DNA from: a virus | Reading direction: 5' to 3' (one strand) | DNA length: 64,000 nucleotides | IMG/VR virus record: IMGVR_UViG_3300021091_000001 | Span: 62,001-126,000 of that record | Part shown: piece after piece, positions 8,404-17,001 of the stretch | How the letters are laid out: each line of letters opens with the position of its first letter | Position numbering within the stretch: position 1 is the stretch's first letter | Made by a program: the position numbers and the translations under genes | The notes under the pieces: model-generated | The model's input: only the letters and a program-made list of their open reading frames with translations | The model's database searches: none | Told to the model about the DNA's origin: nothing

Positions 8404-8655
8404 ATGGAAATGAATTCCATGCAGAACAATACAAATGCAGCACAGGGCGTAGCTAATCTTCGCTATGGTGTTTACAACCAGCCAGCTCCAGTTTCTGGCA
8501 AGACTGTTGGCGAAGTTCGTCAGCAGTTCTCCAAGCTTTGGGGAATCAGCGCAGACGCCATTGCCTACAAGGGCAAAGACAAGCTTGACGAAAATTATAT
8601 CATTCAGCCCGGCGATAACGTTGAATTCCATCGCCGTGCTGGTGAAAAGGGCTGA
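8404..8655 (+). CDS. ubiquitin-like protein (PRTRC protein C-like)
   Basis: 83 residues. AGGAG lies 8 nt before the ATG. The pattern fits a beta-grasp fold: strand LRYGVYN, a helix with TVGEVRQQFSKLWGI, then strands ending in NVEFHRRAGEKG. The C-terminus resembles that of PRTRC system protein C, which ends in a short Arg/Gly-containing tail with a terminal Gly. Ending directly in Gly means no peptidase maturation would be needed before E1 adenylation. It is followed by a striking structured RNA or terminator at 8671. Confidence 0.82.
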   Translation: MEMNSMQNNTNAAQGVANLRYGVYNQPAPVSGKTVGEVRQQFSKLWGISADAIAYKGKDKLDENYIIQPGDNVEFHRRAGEKG

Positions 8656-8670
8656 TTAAGCTCTACATTC

Positions 8671-8764
8671 GTGGGGGGGGATTTCGGCTTAAATGCCGTT
8701 CAATCTAACATTATAGATGATTTTAATCTGAAAAATGTTAGAATGGTCCCCCCCCACTTTTTTT
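8671..8764 (+). terminator. three-way-junction RNA / intrinsic terminator after the Ubl gene
   Basis: An 11-bp outer helix pairs 8671-8681 (GTGGGGGGGGA) with 8747-8757 and is followed by seven Ts. Inside are CGGC 8685-8688 with GCCG 8695-8698, and a 9-bp helix 8704-8712 with 8734-8742 that holds a smaller AGAT/ATCT stem. The G8 and C8 runs stand out in this AT-rich genome. It could terminate after the Ubl gene, attenuate the AAA gene or act as a stable RNA. Confidence 0.65.
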
Positions 8765-8804
8765 ATAAAGCCTACAGTTAGTTACTTTATATGAAGAGGA
8801 CTTT

Positions 8805-10406
8805 ATGCTCCACCAACAAATCCAACTTGGTATTCCTGCCATATGGATTAAAACTACAGACCCTTTCCGTATAGAAGAAAATATTTTATCTATTTCAAAA
8901 AGAGATTTTTTTTCTATAACAAAGGATGGTTTTTCACATTATTCTGATAATGTTTGGAAACCCATTCTAGTATCTATTTCTAACCCTGAAGATTCTTCTT
9001 CTCCAATAATTAAAACGACCACAGATTTTTCTGTGTCTTTTGATTTTCTTTTTAATTCTCCTGACTTTAAAGATCGTCCAAAAACGTTTATTAACCACCT
9101 AGTTAGTGATCCAAATTCTTTTGCAATGATGTTTGCTCCTTTTATTGCAAATCTTCATTCTGATTATCGCAATTCTTTTAAAAAAGACGATCTTTCTTTA
9201 CTTCCTCTTCAAATAATTGTCATATCTTCTGCCAATCCTCCAGAAGACATTGCTCATCTTTTCTATGTTCACGAAGATACTTATCCTTCTTTGGAAGAAC
9301 TTACTGATATTCTCTATCATATGCATTCTTCTACAAATGGAGAAATAGTAGATTCTGCCAAAACAAAAGATATAGCTCGTTCTGGTCTTGGTTTAACAGA
9401 GTCTAAGTTTATTAACTTGTCTTTGCTTTCTGTTTTAGAATGCGGAACTATCGATTCTGCTTACATTTATTCTGCTAAAATGGCAGATGTCAAAAAGAAT
9501 GGCATTCTTGAAATTCTTAAGCCTAAAATAACATTTGATAATATTGGCGGTCTTGATAACATTAAGAATGTTATTTTTAAAAATCTTTATTTTTGGAATA
9601 ATCCCCAAGAAGCTGAAAAATTTGGTATTCAACCAATAAGACGTTTGCTTACCGTTGGTATTCCTGGCACTGGTAAGTCTGCCATTTGCGAAGCAACTGC
9701 AAATGCTTTAGGTCTAGATCTCGCTCGCACTGGTGTCAGTCAAGTAATGAATTCTTTCATTGGCCAGTCAGAAGCTAATATGCGAGCAGTTTTTCAGCAG
9801 ATAAAAGCAATGGCTCCACTTTGCGTTTGGATTGACGAGTTCGGTCGTGATATGTCTGGTGGCCAGTCGTCTAGTCACGTAGACGGTGGCACCACAGACC
9901 GTGTTCACGGCGAGTTCTTGACAGGCTTGCAGGAACTTCCTGACAATGTCTTTTTGATGTGTGCTGCAAATCAACTCAATCACCTTAGGCCAGAGATGCT
10001 TCGCGCAGAACGCTTTGATAAGATTTTCTTTGTTGGTTTGCCTTCATTTGAAGAGCGAATTGAAATTATCAAAATTTATCTTCCGGAAAATAATTATGAT
10101 TATCAAGCCGTTGCTCATGCTACCAAGTATTTTACTGGTGCAGAAATTAAATCTCTTATCAAAGAAGTGAACTTTAATGTAGTATCTACTTATCATCGCT
10201 CTGTTACTGATAAGGATATTATTTCTTACGCTCCTAGCATAAGGAATATTCTTTGGAATAAAGAACGCGACATGATTAAAGAGTTATATCGCTACGCCTA
10301 TGAGAACTGGGATTGGGCTTCTAATTTCCAATACAATGAAATAGATGATATACTTGGTAAAGCTCCAGCAAAGTCACAAGTTTCGTCTTGGGACGTAAAG
10401 ATATAA
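8805..10406 (+). CDS. Ycf46-like AAA+ ATPase
   Basis: 533 residues. The N-terminal half follows the Ycf46 plan: IPAIWIKTTDPFRIEE near residue 14 and LQIIVISSANPPEDI near 137, before a TYPSLEELTDIL helix. The C-terminal AAA+ domain has Walker A GIPGTGKS (285-292), Walker B CVWIDEF (340-346) and a downstream sensor region with CAANQ. No membrane segment or HbYX tail is seen. In this setting it could unfold Ubl-marked proteins or remodel conjugation complexes; that is inference. Ycf46 proteins themselves have poorly known roles. Confidence 0.82.
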   Translation: MLHQQIQLGIPAIWIKTTDPFRIEENILSISKRDFFSITKDGFSHYSDNVWKPILVSISNPEDSSSPIIKTTTDFSVSFDFLFNSPDFKDRPKTFINHLVSDPNSFAMMFAPFIANLHSDYRNSFKKDDLSLLPLQIIVISSANPPEDIAHLFYVHEDTYPSLEELTDILYHMHSSTNGEIVDSAKTKDIARSGLGLTESKFINLSLLSVLECGTIDSAYIYSAKMADVKKNGILEILKPKITFDNIGGLDNIKNVIFKNLYFWNNPQEAEKFGIQPIRRLLTVGIPGTGKSAICEATANALGLDLARTGVSQVMNSFIGQSEANMRAVFQQIKAMAPLCVWIDEFGRDMSGGQSSSHVDGGTTDRVHGEFLTGLQELPDNVFLMCAANQLNHLRPEMLRAERFDKIFFVGLPSFEERIEIIKIYLPENNYDYQAVAHATKYFTGAEIKSLIKEVNFNVVSTYHRSVTDKDIISYAPSIRNILWNKERDMIKELYRYAYENWDWASNFQYNEIDDILGKAPAKSQVSSWDVKI

Positions 10407-10415
10407 AGGAATATT

Positions 10416-11033
10416 ATGTCTATTGAAGAAAATGTCGAAGAATTTCTCTCTACTTTAGAACCAGATCAGCAAGACGATAAGCCAAAGTATGCAAATACTC
10501 TTTATAAGAAATGGTTTAAGTCTAAGACTCAAAGTGGTTTTGTTTCTATTCGTCCTTGGTTTCAAGGAATGAAATTTTCTATTGATATTGGAAAAACCAA
10601 TTCATCAGGAAAACTAGAAAGTAACACAAACTGTTTTGTTGATGCAATAGATTTTGCCGCTTATCTTCGTAGTATTGTTACAAACACAGCTTCTTTTAAT
10701 TTTCCCGTAAATGAAAGAATGGGATTAACAACTCCTGAATCTTTTGTTTCTTATGGTGGAACCACTTTACAATCTGGTCAGCAAATCAGCAGAATTTTTA
10801 AATGCCAACACTGGCAAAGTGGTGATAATGTAGATTCTTCTGCTTTTATTTGGAAAGCTGGCCATTTTAAAGCTAGGAAATCAGATACTGGAGCTTTCAT
10901 TCCTGATATGAAATCACCATTGTCTGTAGATTCGATTAAAGTTACTCGTCAAGATATTGTTAGTATTTCATATCTTTTGGATATGTCTTTGATTTCTTAT
11001 GTAACTAATAACACAGAATGGTATGATGCCTAG
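10416..11033 (+). CDS. unknown beta-rich protein of the Ubl module
   Basis: 205 residues. The N-terminus is acidic and helical; the core looks beta-rich (VSIRPWFQGMKFSIDIG, then FAAYLRSI). No motif is recognised. It starts 10 nt after the AAA+ gene and its TAG overlaps the next GTG start, so it is translated with the module. Confidence 0.6.
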   Translation: MSIEENVEEFLSTLEPDQQDDKPKYANTLYKKWFKSKTQSGFVSIRPWFQGMKFSIDIGKTNSSGKLESNTNCFVDAIDFAAYLRSIVTNTASFNFPVNERMGLTTPESFVSYGGTTLQSGQQISRIFKCQHWQSGDNVDSSAFIWKAGHFKARKSDTGAFIPDMKSPLSVDSIKVTRQDIVSISYLLDMSLISYVTNNTEWYDA

Positions 11034-11416
11034 TGGAAGAAAACATATTTGATTCAGCTGATACTTTTGATTCTTTAAAGAATAATCTTCATGAACTTGT
11101 TATTGCTTTAGCTTCTAGAGTTGAAGAACGTCTGCAAGATTTGGATGAAGCAATTCAAAAGCTTGAAAAACAGATTGCTACTCTTATTCTTGGTTTTGGA
11201 GAACAAGCTGTTAATATGGAAGGACTTCTTGCCCAGATTAAATTCTCCAGTCCTGAAGCCCAAAAAGAGTTCATGAATACTATTTCTGCTAGTAGAAAAC
11301 AAATGCTTGAGACAATGAAGGAAGGCGCCAGTGGTTTATTGGCTGGAGAAAGTCCAGGAATTGCCTCAGCCGTTGAAGACTTGGTTAACGAAAAGTTATC
11401 TGACTCAGCCGATTAA
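11033..11416 (+). CDS. coiled-coil protein
   Basis: 127 residues from a GTG overlapping the previous stop. Residues 12-60 form a heptad-like helix (RVEERLQDLDEAIQKLEKQI), with a second helical segment at about 75-125. It may be an adaptor or oligomerisation subunit of the Ubl/AAA+ machinery. No catalytic motif. Confidence 0.55.
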   Translation: MEENIFDSADTFDSLKNNLHELVIALASRVEERLQDLDEAIQKLEKQIATLILGFGEQAVNMEGLLAQIKFSSPEAQKEFMNTISASRKQMLETMKEGASGLLAGESPGIASAVEDLVNEKLSDSAD

Positions 11417-11609
11417 TGGCACTTCTGTTCTTTTTGTAGACAAGCAGAATATTATTATATTGAATAATATTTATTATCTGCAAAAGATTTATTCTATTGC
11501 AAAGTTTATTTATCCAGAGATGTTATCTTTACATTTATCTTCTCTACCTATTTCTGATTCGTTAAAAAATAGGGTCATTTCTTTTGAATCTATATCTATG
11601 GAGACATAA
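11373..11609 (+). CDS. small protein, start uncertain
   Basis: The frame ending at 11609 is open from 11331. Candidate starts are GTG 11331, TTG 11361, TTG 11373 and ATT 11412; none has a clear ribosome binding site. TTG 11373 limits the overlap with the previous gene to 44 nt. The region after 11430 encodes a hydrophobic/aromatic, helical protein. The stop overlaps the next ATG. Function unknown. Confidence 0.45.
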   Translation: MKTWLTKSYLTQPINGTSVLFVDKQNIIILNNIYYLQKIYSIAKFIYPEMLSLHLSSLPISDSLKNRVISFESISMET

Positions 11610-12250
11610 TGATATCTATATCTAATTTTTCTGACACTCCATATATCACTAATCACATTAATGATATATTTGACAATATGGATGATTCTTTATATCCCCT
11701 TAATGCTTATTTTGCACATTTTTTTCGGATTAAAGATCTTAACTCACTAAAATCAGTTCTTTCTCATACTCCTAGTTCTCAGTTTACTGTAGAAACATAT
11801 AGATCATTAGAATCTAATCTTCTTTCTATCGAAAGAGAACTTGCTTATATTTATATTAAAACTACTTTTTTTGATTCAGATAGAATGTATTTTTATCTAG
11901 GTTCTAAGAATTCTTTCAAACTAAATTATTTTTCTGATTTTTTACCCAGTGCTTTTAATCATCTTTTTAATCATTGGATTCACAATAGTTTTGTTAAAGT
12001 AATGGGCCCTGGACACGGTTCTTATATAGTATTTGATCTTTCAAAGCCTTTTACTCTTCCTACTGTAGAATCATCTTCTTTTCAAGATAGTATAACTTCC
12101 TTCATAAACTCATACAACCAAATGAAAAGTGACAATCAGTATCTTACTGAATTGAATTCTTACAAAGATGGAGTTATACATTCTCTTCAGTTGAAGATTG
12201 AAGAATTACAAAATCAAAATTTTATAACATCTCAAATCACTTGGAGATAA
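11609..12250 (+). CDS. unknown protein with C-terminal coiled coil
   Basis: 213 residues, rich in Phe, Tyr and Ser. A helical tail (about 170-205) has heptad character. The ATG overlaps the previous stop, and the next gene starts 2 nt after this stop. No domain recognised. Confidence 0.55.
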   Translation: MISISNFSDTPYITNHINDIFDNMDDSLYPLNAYFAHFFRIKDLNSLKSVLSHTPSSQFTVETYRSLESNLLSIERELAYIYIKTTFFDSDRMYFYLGSKNSFKLNYFSDFLPSAFNHLFNHWIHNSFVKVMGPGHGSYIVFDLSKPFTLPTVESSSFQDSITSFINSYNQMKSDNQYLTELNSYKDGVIHSLQLKIEELQNQNFITSQITWR

Positions 12251-12251
12251 T

Positions 12252-12803
12252 ATGGATACTACTTCTTATACTGATTCTCAAGCAGCTGTTCTCGCCGCTC
12301 AGTTCCCAATTGTTTGCAAATATTATTCTAATAATATTCCTTTAAATCCTAGTTCTCATTATCAGTATGCCAACAACCCTGGCATACGTTGTTGTTCTAG
12401 TTCTCAACGTTTAGCAGTTGCTTCTCCAACAAAACCTCCTTTATTTTGTGATATGTCTCCTGTCACAATGTCTACCTGCATATTTTATTCTTCTGATTTT
12501 AAAATTCTTAAAAAGATTAAAGCTTCAAATCAGACAGTTTATTTCATGACTCGTTATAGAACTGAGCAAGAGTCTTATATTTATAAGCTTTATGGCGAAG
12601 ATGCTGTTGTGTATCTTGAGTTAAATTACTCTGATATTAAATCTATCGATGATAATATCGATACAGAAGCTATTAGAGTATTTGAAGATTTTATTGTTAA
12701 TGAACTTGGTTTTACTTTTGATCTTCAAGAAATTGATGAAGAATGTCTTGATCGCAAGCTACAAAATACAACCAATTCATTTTTTAAAGCAATTTTAACC
12801 TAG
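12252..12803 (+). CDS. unknown protein of the Ubl module
   Basis: 183 residues starting 2 nt after the previous stop, preceded by GGAGATAAT. It contains a CC pair near residue 48 but no clear metal site; the C-terminal half is acidic. Its position directly before two E2-like genes suggests a module component. Family not recognised. Confidence 0.5.
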   Translation: MDTTSYTDSQAAVLAAQFPIVCKYYSNNIPLNPSSHYQYANNPGIRCCSSSQRLAVASPTKPPLFCDMSPVTMSTCIFYSSDFKILKKIKASNQTVYFMTRYRTEQESYIYKLYGEDAVVYLELNYSDIKSIDDNIDTEAIRVFEDFIVNELGFTFDLQEIDEECLDRKLQNTTNSFFKAILT

Positions 12804-12812
12804 GATTATTTT

Positions 12813-13994
12813 ATGATCTATGACTATAATTTGTTTACTCCAGAAAATGTTTTTACCTTAACTCTTCGCGGAAATCCTCAGTTTATAGAATCATCTATGG
12901 TTGCCAAGTATACTTGTTCTATATACGACATGAAAAAAAGATATGATTCTTTGCATCCTTCCATGACACTTCGGGATCAAGACCATCTGTATCCTTTAGC
13001 TGTTAGGTATATATCTCCTATGCGAGACTTCTACGTCATAGAACGTCCTCCGTTTCTTTTGGATGAGGTAGATTTTTCTACAGCTAAATCTTACAGGCAA
13101 AGAAAAACTCCGAAACTACTCAATAATAGATCTATTTGGATTCCTTGGACTATTGCCATTATTGCCATAAGAAATGGCGTGTATTCTTTTTATCTGTTTT
13201 TCAATGATGGTCCGCTTCAATCTATAGACGATAAGATTGTTTCAGCTTATCTTCCCAACATTGGCCATGGCGGCCAAGTATGTATGGGCCAAGATTCCAG
13301 TACAGCAATGGATAAATTTCAAGAAACACTTTCTGTTACAGAAATGTATAAGTCTTTGTTTAACATGTATTTTTCTGGTTGGAACACTGACATTTGGAAT
13401 TCTAGTTACAATATCAAATATTTTGATGATAACGGTATTCTTAAGAGAATTCAGTCTCTTAAATCATCTCCTAAAGATTTTTACGAAATTTTAGTGTATG
13501 GTCGATCTAGTGTTGCTAAGTATTTTAAATCTTTTTTGTTTCTTCTTTCTCATCTTACTTTACAAGAACATTTAGATTATGTTACTCATATTAAAAACAA
13601 TTCTCATAATGTTTTCAAGTTGTCTAAAGTTATTTCTCAACAACTTCCTGGTGGTTTAATTCTAGAGGAAGTTATTGTCAGAAAAATAGACAGATCTTTT
13701 TCCAAACAACAAATTGGTTATACAAATAGTCTTTTTTCTGAACATTTTGAATCTAGTCAAGTATCTAAAAGCATAACTCTTTATGTGAATAATATCCCAT
13801 TTTTTGATGGCCAACCGCCTTTGCGATACGATAATGATAAAGTTTATTCTATGGTTAGCGATCCTAAAGCAATTGCTGAGATTTATCAGCAGATGATGGC
13901 TCAATACAAAAATTCTGATTCTTCCTTTGTTCAAAACATTCATATGAATTATTCTGATCTTCACAGCGTTGTTGTTCAAGAAGGAGCGTTATGA
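12813..13994 (+). CDS. E2-like protein (Prok-E2_D / PRTRC protein B-like)
   Basis: 393 residues. The core (about 105-200) matches the bacterial PRTRC-B/E2-D layout well: SIWIPWTIAIIAI, SFYLFFNDG, then AYLPNIGHGG followed by VCMG with candidate catalytic C157, and a helix ending SGWNTDIWN. The family has a conserved segment with a cysteine just after an N-x-x-x-G-G turn. The C-terminal 190 residues are unassigned. It overlaps the next E2-like gene by 4 nt, suggesting the two are made together and may form a complex. Confidence 0.68.
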   Translation: MIYDYNLFTPENVFTLTLRGNPQFIESSMVAKYTCSIYDMKKRYDSLHPSMTLRDQDHLYPLAVRYISPMRDFYVIERPPFLLDEVDFSTAKSYRQRKTPKLLNNRSIWIPWTIAIIAIRNGVYSFYLFFNDGPLQSIDDKIVSAYLPNIGHGGQVCMGQDSSTAMDKFQETLSVTEMYKSLFNMYFSGWNTDIWNSSYNIKYFDDNGILKRIQSLKSSPKDFYEILVYGRSSVAKYFKSFLFLLSHLTLQEHLDYVTHIKNNSHNVFKLSKVISQQLPGGLILEEVIVRKIDRSFSKQQIGYTNSLFSEHFESSQVSKSITLYVNNIPFFDGQPPLRYDNDKVYSMVSDPKAIAEIYQQMMAQYKNSDSSFVQNIHMNYSDLHSVVVQEGAL

Positions 13995-15217
13995 TAACCC
14001 CATCTACTTACATTTTTGCTGACGATATCTCTTATCCATATGCAGAACTAACTACTGGCAATACAAATCTACAATACTCTTATGCTAATACTCAACGTTC
14101 TGAAGCTTCTAGGTTCATGAATTTAAAGTTAAGTAGCAATTATTCTATCAAAGAATCTACAATTTCTTATGAAAACGATTCTTACATTGATATATTTGAC
14201 GACTATCTTTCCATACTCAATACAGAGAACCAATATAATGACTTGATATTTCCTGGTTTAAGATACGCTTCTGAGGGAATATTAATCTTTGAAAGACCTC
14301 CTACTTACAAAGTTTTAGACATTAGTAGAGACTATCAGGCGAACATAAATTCTCATACTTTGCAATCGGAATATTATTTGCCAATTCCTTGGCAGGTATA
14401 CATTGCAATGTACAATCCTGCAACCATGCGACTAGTTGCAGTAAAAATGTTTTTTACATCTACTTCATTGTTTGATTTTAATCAAGCTGTTTTTGCTCCT
14501 CCTTTGTATAATTTTTATTCTAACGGAATGTTATGTAGACCATTCTTTGAGTCTATAGACGATATTGAGAAATATCCTAAAACATATTCTGGCGTTATTG
14601 CTTCTGCTTACGATTGGATCTGGAACAGTGGTTTCAACTTTGATATTACTGAAAATATTTCTCAATTTCTTCAAAGCAAAAATTTCTATTCTTTTGAACC
14701 ATATTTGACAAGCGCTTCTGCTAAAGCTTCTTACCATCTACTTGTTAATAATCCCATTCATGCAATTCTCAACAGATTAGATTTTATCTATGCTAAGAAT
14801 TTCTACAATTGTTGGCAGAATATAGCTCTTAAAGATATTTCTTCTGTTTCTTGGTCACCATATACATATTCGGATTTTTATTATCAAGAGCGAGATACTA
14901 TTTCTGACTATGCACTAGATATTTATTTGGATCAAACAGGAAACTCTTATTGTTCCTGTGACTGTGAGAGTTGTTTAGAATACTCGCAATGTTGTACTGA
15001 CGAAGATAATCTTCATCTTTCGGATATACATCATGACCCTTTATACATTAAAATTGTTGACAATTTAGTGAATAAAGATCCTAAACCTCTTCAAAAAGCT
15101 TATAAAGATTCTGTTTTGTTTTTAGCAAAAAACAAGATTTCTATGAAAAGTGCTTTTAAATCTAAGTCTTATGAAGTTTTTGCTAAAATGTCTGAAAAAA
15201 TACAGATTACTTCTTGA
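13991..15217 (+). CDS. E2-like protein, divergent paralogue with Cys cluster
   Basis: 408 residues. It has the same order of elements as its neighbour: LPIPWQVYIAM, LVAVKMFF, APPLYNFYSNG, then C182 in GMLCRP and a helix ending in DWIWNSGF. Alignment by eye makes it a paralogue or distant relative of the gene at 12813. A cysteine cluster (CSCDCESC...CC, about 317-332) suggests a bound metal. It is the last gene of the module; a candidate operator follows at 15225. An inactive E2-variant-like subunit is one possibility. Confidence 0.58.
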   Translation: MITPSTYIFADDISYPYAELTTGNTNLQYSYANTQRSEASRFMNLKLSSNYSIKESTISYENDSYIDIFDDYLSILNTENQYNDLIFPGLRYASEGILIFERPPTYKVLDISRDYQANINSHTLQSEYYLPIPWQVYIAMYNPATMRLVAVKMFFTSTSLFDFNQAVFAPPLYNFYSNGMLCRPFFESIDDIEKYPKTYSGVIASAYDWIWNSGFNFDITENISQFLQSKNFYSFEPYLTSASAKASYHLLVNNPIHAILNRLDFIYAKNFYNCWQNIALKDISSVSWSPYTYSDFYYQERDTISDYALDIYLDQTGNSYCSCDCESCLEYSQCCTDEDNLHLSDIHHDPLYIKIVDNLVNKDPKPLQKAYKDSVLFLAKNKISMKSAFKSKSYEVFAKMSEKIQITS

Positions 15218-15224
15218 TTTTTAT

Positions 15225-15269
15225 ATACCTTTTTGGTATTATATATAATATAAACTTTAAAAAAGGTAT
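15225..15269 (+). promoter_or_regulatory. candidate operator repeats before MerR-like gene
   Basis: ATACC (15225-15229), GGTAT (15235-15239) and GGTAT (15265-15269) give an inverted repeat spaced by T5 plus a third half-site, within an AT-rich stretch containing TATATAAT. The site sits directly upstream of a MerR-like HTH gene, so autoregulation is plausible. Confidence 0.35.
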
Positions 15270-15274
15270 TTAAA

Positions 15275-15589
15275 ATGTCTAAGACAAAGGCTATTCAGCC
15301 TACTTTCAATAGATCAGAAGTTGCTAAAATACTTAACGTTTCAACATTAACGATAGCTAACAGAGAAAAAAATAAAAAGTATCCAAATCCTAAGAGAGAT
15401 CTTAATAACTATCGTTTATATACTATTAATGACGTTTTGAATTTGCAACTTATCACATATAATCATGTAGATCCAAAGCCTATTATTTCTGTTCTTTACG
15501 ATAAAGGATACAGAGACTCAAAGCATCTAGCTCAAATCATCGATGATGCGCTATCAAACAGAGTGAGTTCAAATGCCAACAGAAAATGA
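15275..15589 (+). CDS. MerR-like helix-turn-helix regulator
   Basis: 104 residues. Residues 10-50 (FNRSEVAKILNVSTLTIANR ... NYRLYTINDVL) match the MerR-type winged-helix: helix-turn-helix, a basic wing and a terminal helix. The C-terminal part is short, so it lacks a typical effector domain and may be an excisionase-like or phage repressor protein. It overlaps the following gene by 17 nt. Probable regulator of the adjacent blocks. Confidence 0.75.
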   Translation: MSKTKAIQPTFNRSEVAKILNVSTLTIANREKNKKYPNPKRDLNNYRLYTINDVLNLQLITYNHVDPKPIISVLYDKGYRDSKHLAQIIDDALSNRVSSNANRK

Positions 15590-15809
15590 ACAGTATATAC
15601 AGGAAGAAGAGAATTTTAAATTAGTAGAAGAAGTTCCTGAGGGAACAACTACTGATGTTGTAACAGACCTTAAGTCAGGCATATATAATTTGTTTGTCAA
15701 TTTGCTAAACCATTATATAATTGACTTTGGACCAATAGAAGCCGTAAAGCTTTCTACTGGATTTTTAGATCAAATATCTAATACTTTTAAAGAAACATTA
15801 ACAGACTAA
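15573..15809 (+). CDS. hypothetical acidic protein
   Basis: 78 residues, acidic N-terminus, then a hydrophobic helix (about 30-50) that looks amphipathic rather than transmembrane. It lies between the MerR-like gene and ssb. Function unknown. Confidence 0.5.
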   Translation: MPTENEQYIQEEENFKLVEEVPEGTTTDVVTDLKSGIYNLFVNLLNHYIIDFGPIEAVKLSTGFLDQISNTFKETLTD

Positions 15810-15824
15810 TTGGAGATAAAATAA

Positions 15825-16262
15825 ATGATTGATCCACGTAACAACGTAATATTAAGCGCTGGTATCGTAACTGATCCAGAACTTGTAGCTAACGGAAACA
15901 TTGCAAAGTTTCGCATTGCAGTAGACTTTGCTGGTTCTGAAAAGGGTGCAGGAGTATCTTCTGGATATTTCGATATTGTTTACTATCTTAAGGATGGTTC
16001 TGATTTTGCATCAAAGAATGCTTCCTTTGTCGCTAAGCAGATTGCTGAAGGCAAAATGAAGAAAGGTTCTCAGATTCAGCTTGTTGGCCGTCTTGTTCAA
16101 GAAAGATGGCAGCAAGAGGGTCAGGGTCGTTCAAAGGTTGTTGTTGTAGCAGAAGCTGTTACCTACGCGACTTCTGCATATTCAAAGTCTGATTCTAATT
16201 CCGGTTCATCTGAGGCTCCTAAGCAGGCTTCTTCTAGCTATTCAGTTCCGGATGAGTTCTGA
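15825..16262 (+). CDS. ssb: single-stranded DNA-binding protein
   Basis: 145 residues with an OB-fold pattern: NVILSAGIVTDPEL, AKFRIAVDF, GYFDIVYYL, then IQLVGRLVQERW. A Ser/Gln-rich linker leads to a short acidic tip ending PDEF, resembling the SSB tail that recruits partner proteins. TTGGAGA precedes the ATG. The uracil-DNA glycosylase gene starts inside its last codons. It would coat single strands during phage replication and recombination. Confidence 0.88.
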   Translation: MIDPRNNVILSAGIVTDPELVANGNIAKFRIAVDFAGSEKGAGVSSGYFDIVYYLKDGSDFASKNASFVAKQIAEGKMKKGSQIQLVGRLVQERWQQEGQGRSKVVVVAEAVTYATSAYSKSDSNSGSSEAPKQASSSYSVPDEF

Positions 16263-17001
16263 GGAATTTGACCCAACAATTCTTCAGGACATATTAGATG
16301 AGGCTATGTCTGTAGACAGATCCTATGGTCAACTTGGATTTATGGAGACAGACATAGTTTCTTCTATCTTTTCTGCCCTAAGCAATAAGCTTACCAATGC
16401 AGATATTTTGGAAGTAATACAGGATGCTAGAGTTTCTATTAACTCTTATAAGGTTCCAAATAAAATAACTGATCTTCATACAGTTGTTCACAACTGTAGA
16501 AAGTGTTCTTTTTCTGGACCTACTCCTGTGCTTCCAAAATGGAATCTTATTAATCCTGATGTTTTGTTTATTTTTGAGACATCTTATTTAGATCAACAAT
16601 CTACTGATTTTTTCATTAAAACTTTAAAAGAGATTGGTTTTTCTTCTTCTAATATTTGTATGACATATCTTTTGAGATGTCCTACAAGAGATGTAAATAA
16701 ACAATATATAGACAATTGTTCTCAATATTTACATAGCGAGATTCAAATTATGAATCCTAAGGTTATTGCTCCTTTAGGCAATACAGTTTTATCTTCTTTA
16801 TTTGGAACTACGTTGCAAATAAAAGATTATAAACAAAAACTTACCTGGTTTGGTAGTTGGGCAATTTATCCATTATATTCTATACCTTATATTTTGAAAT
16901 CTGGAGAACAAGCTCAGTCTTCTTTTTATGAAGATTTAGCTCAGCTTTATCAATTCTGTTACAAAAGAGGTAATTCAATTGAACTTAAAACTTCTCAATA
17001 A
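16252..17001 (+). CDS. family-4-like uracil-DNA glycosylase
   Basis: 249 residues. NCRKC (about 81-85) and a second pair in CPTRDVNKQYIDNC (about 143-156) match the four cysteines of the [4Fe-4S] cluster in family 4/5 UDGs. TYLLRCP and VIAPLGNTVLSSLFG also fit the family. The first active-site motif is degenerate (IFETSY rather than GEAPG), so catalysis may be altered. It overlaps ssb, consistent with action on single-stranded or replication-fork DNA. A DNA-repair or polymerase-cofactor role is likely. Confidence 0.8.
   Translation: MSSEEFDPTILQDILDEAMSVDRSYGQLGFMETDIVSSIFSALSNKLTNADILEVIQDARVSINSYKVPNKITDLHTVVHNCRKCSFSGPTPVLPKWNLINPDVLFIFETSYLDQQSTDFFIKTLKEIGFSSSNICMTYLLRCPTRDVNKQYIDNCSQYLHSEIQIMNPKVIAPLGNTVLSSLFGTTLQIKDYKQKLTWFGSWAIYPLYSIPYILKSGEQAQSSFYEDLAQLYQFCYKRGNSIELKTSQ

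Noticed and set aside
4087-14000. Idea that CGG is an unassigned codon throughout the phage
   Set aside because: CGG is plainly read as Arg in several early genes (for example at 4143, 11719 and 12971) and at 55835, so any recoding must depend on context or timing.
3012-15217. Calling the block a standard PRTRC system
   Set aside because: No ParB-like gene and no recognisable PRTRC D, E or F proteins are seen; there are three E2-like proteins and an added AAA+ ATPase.
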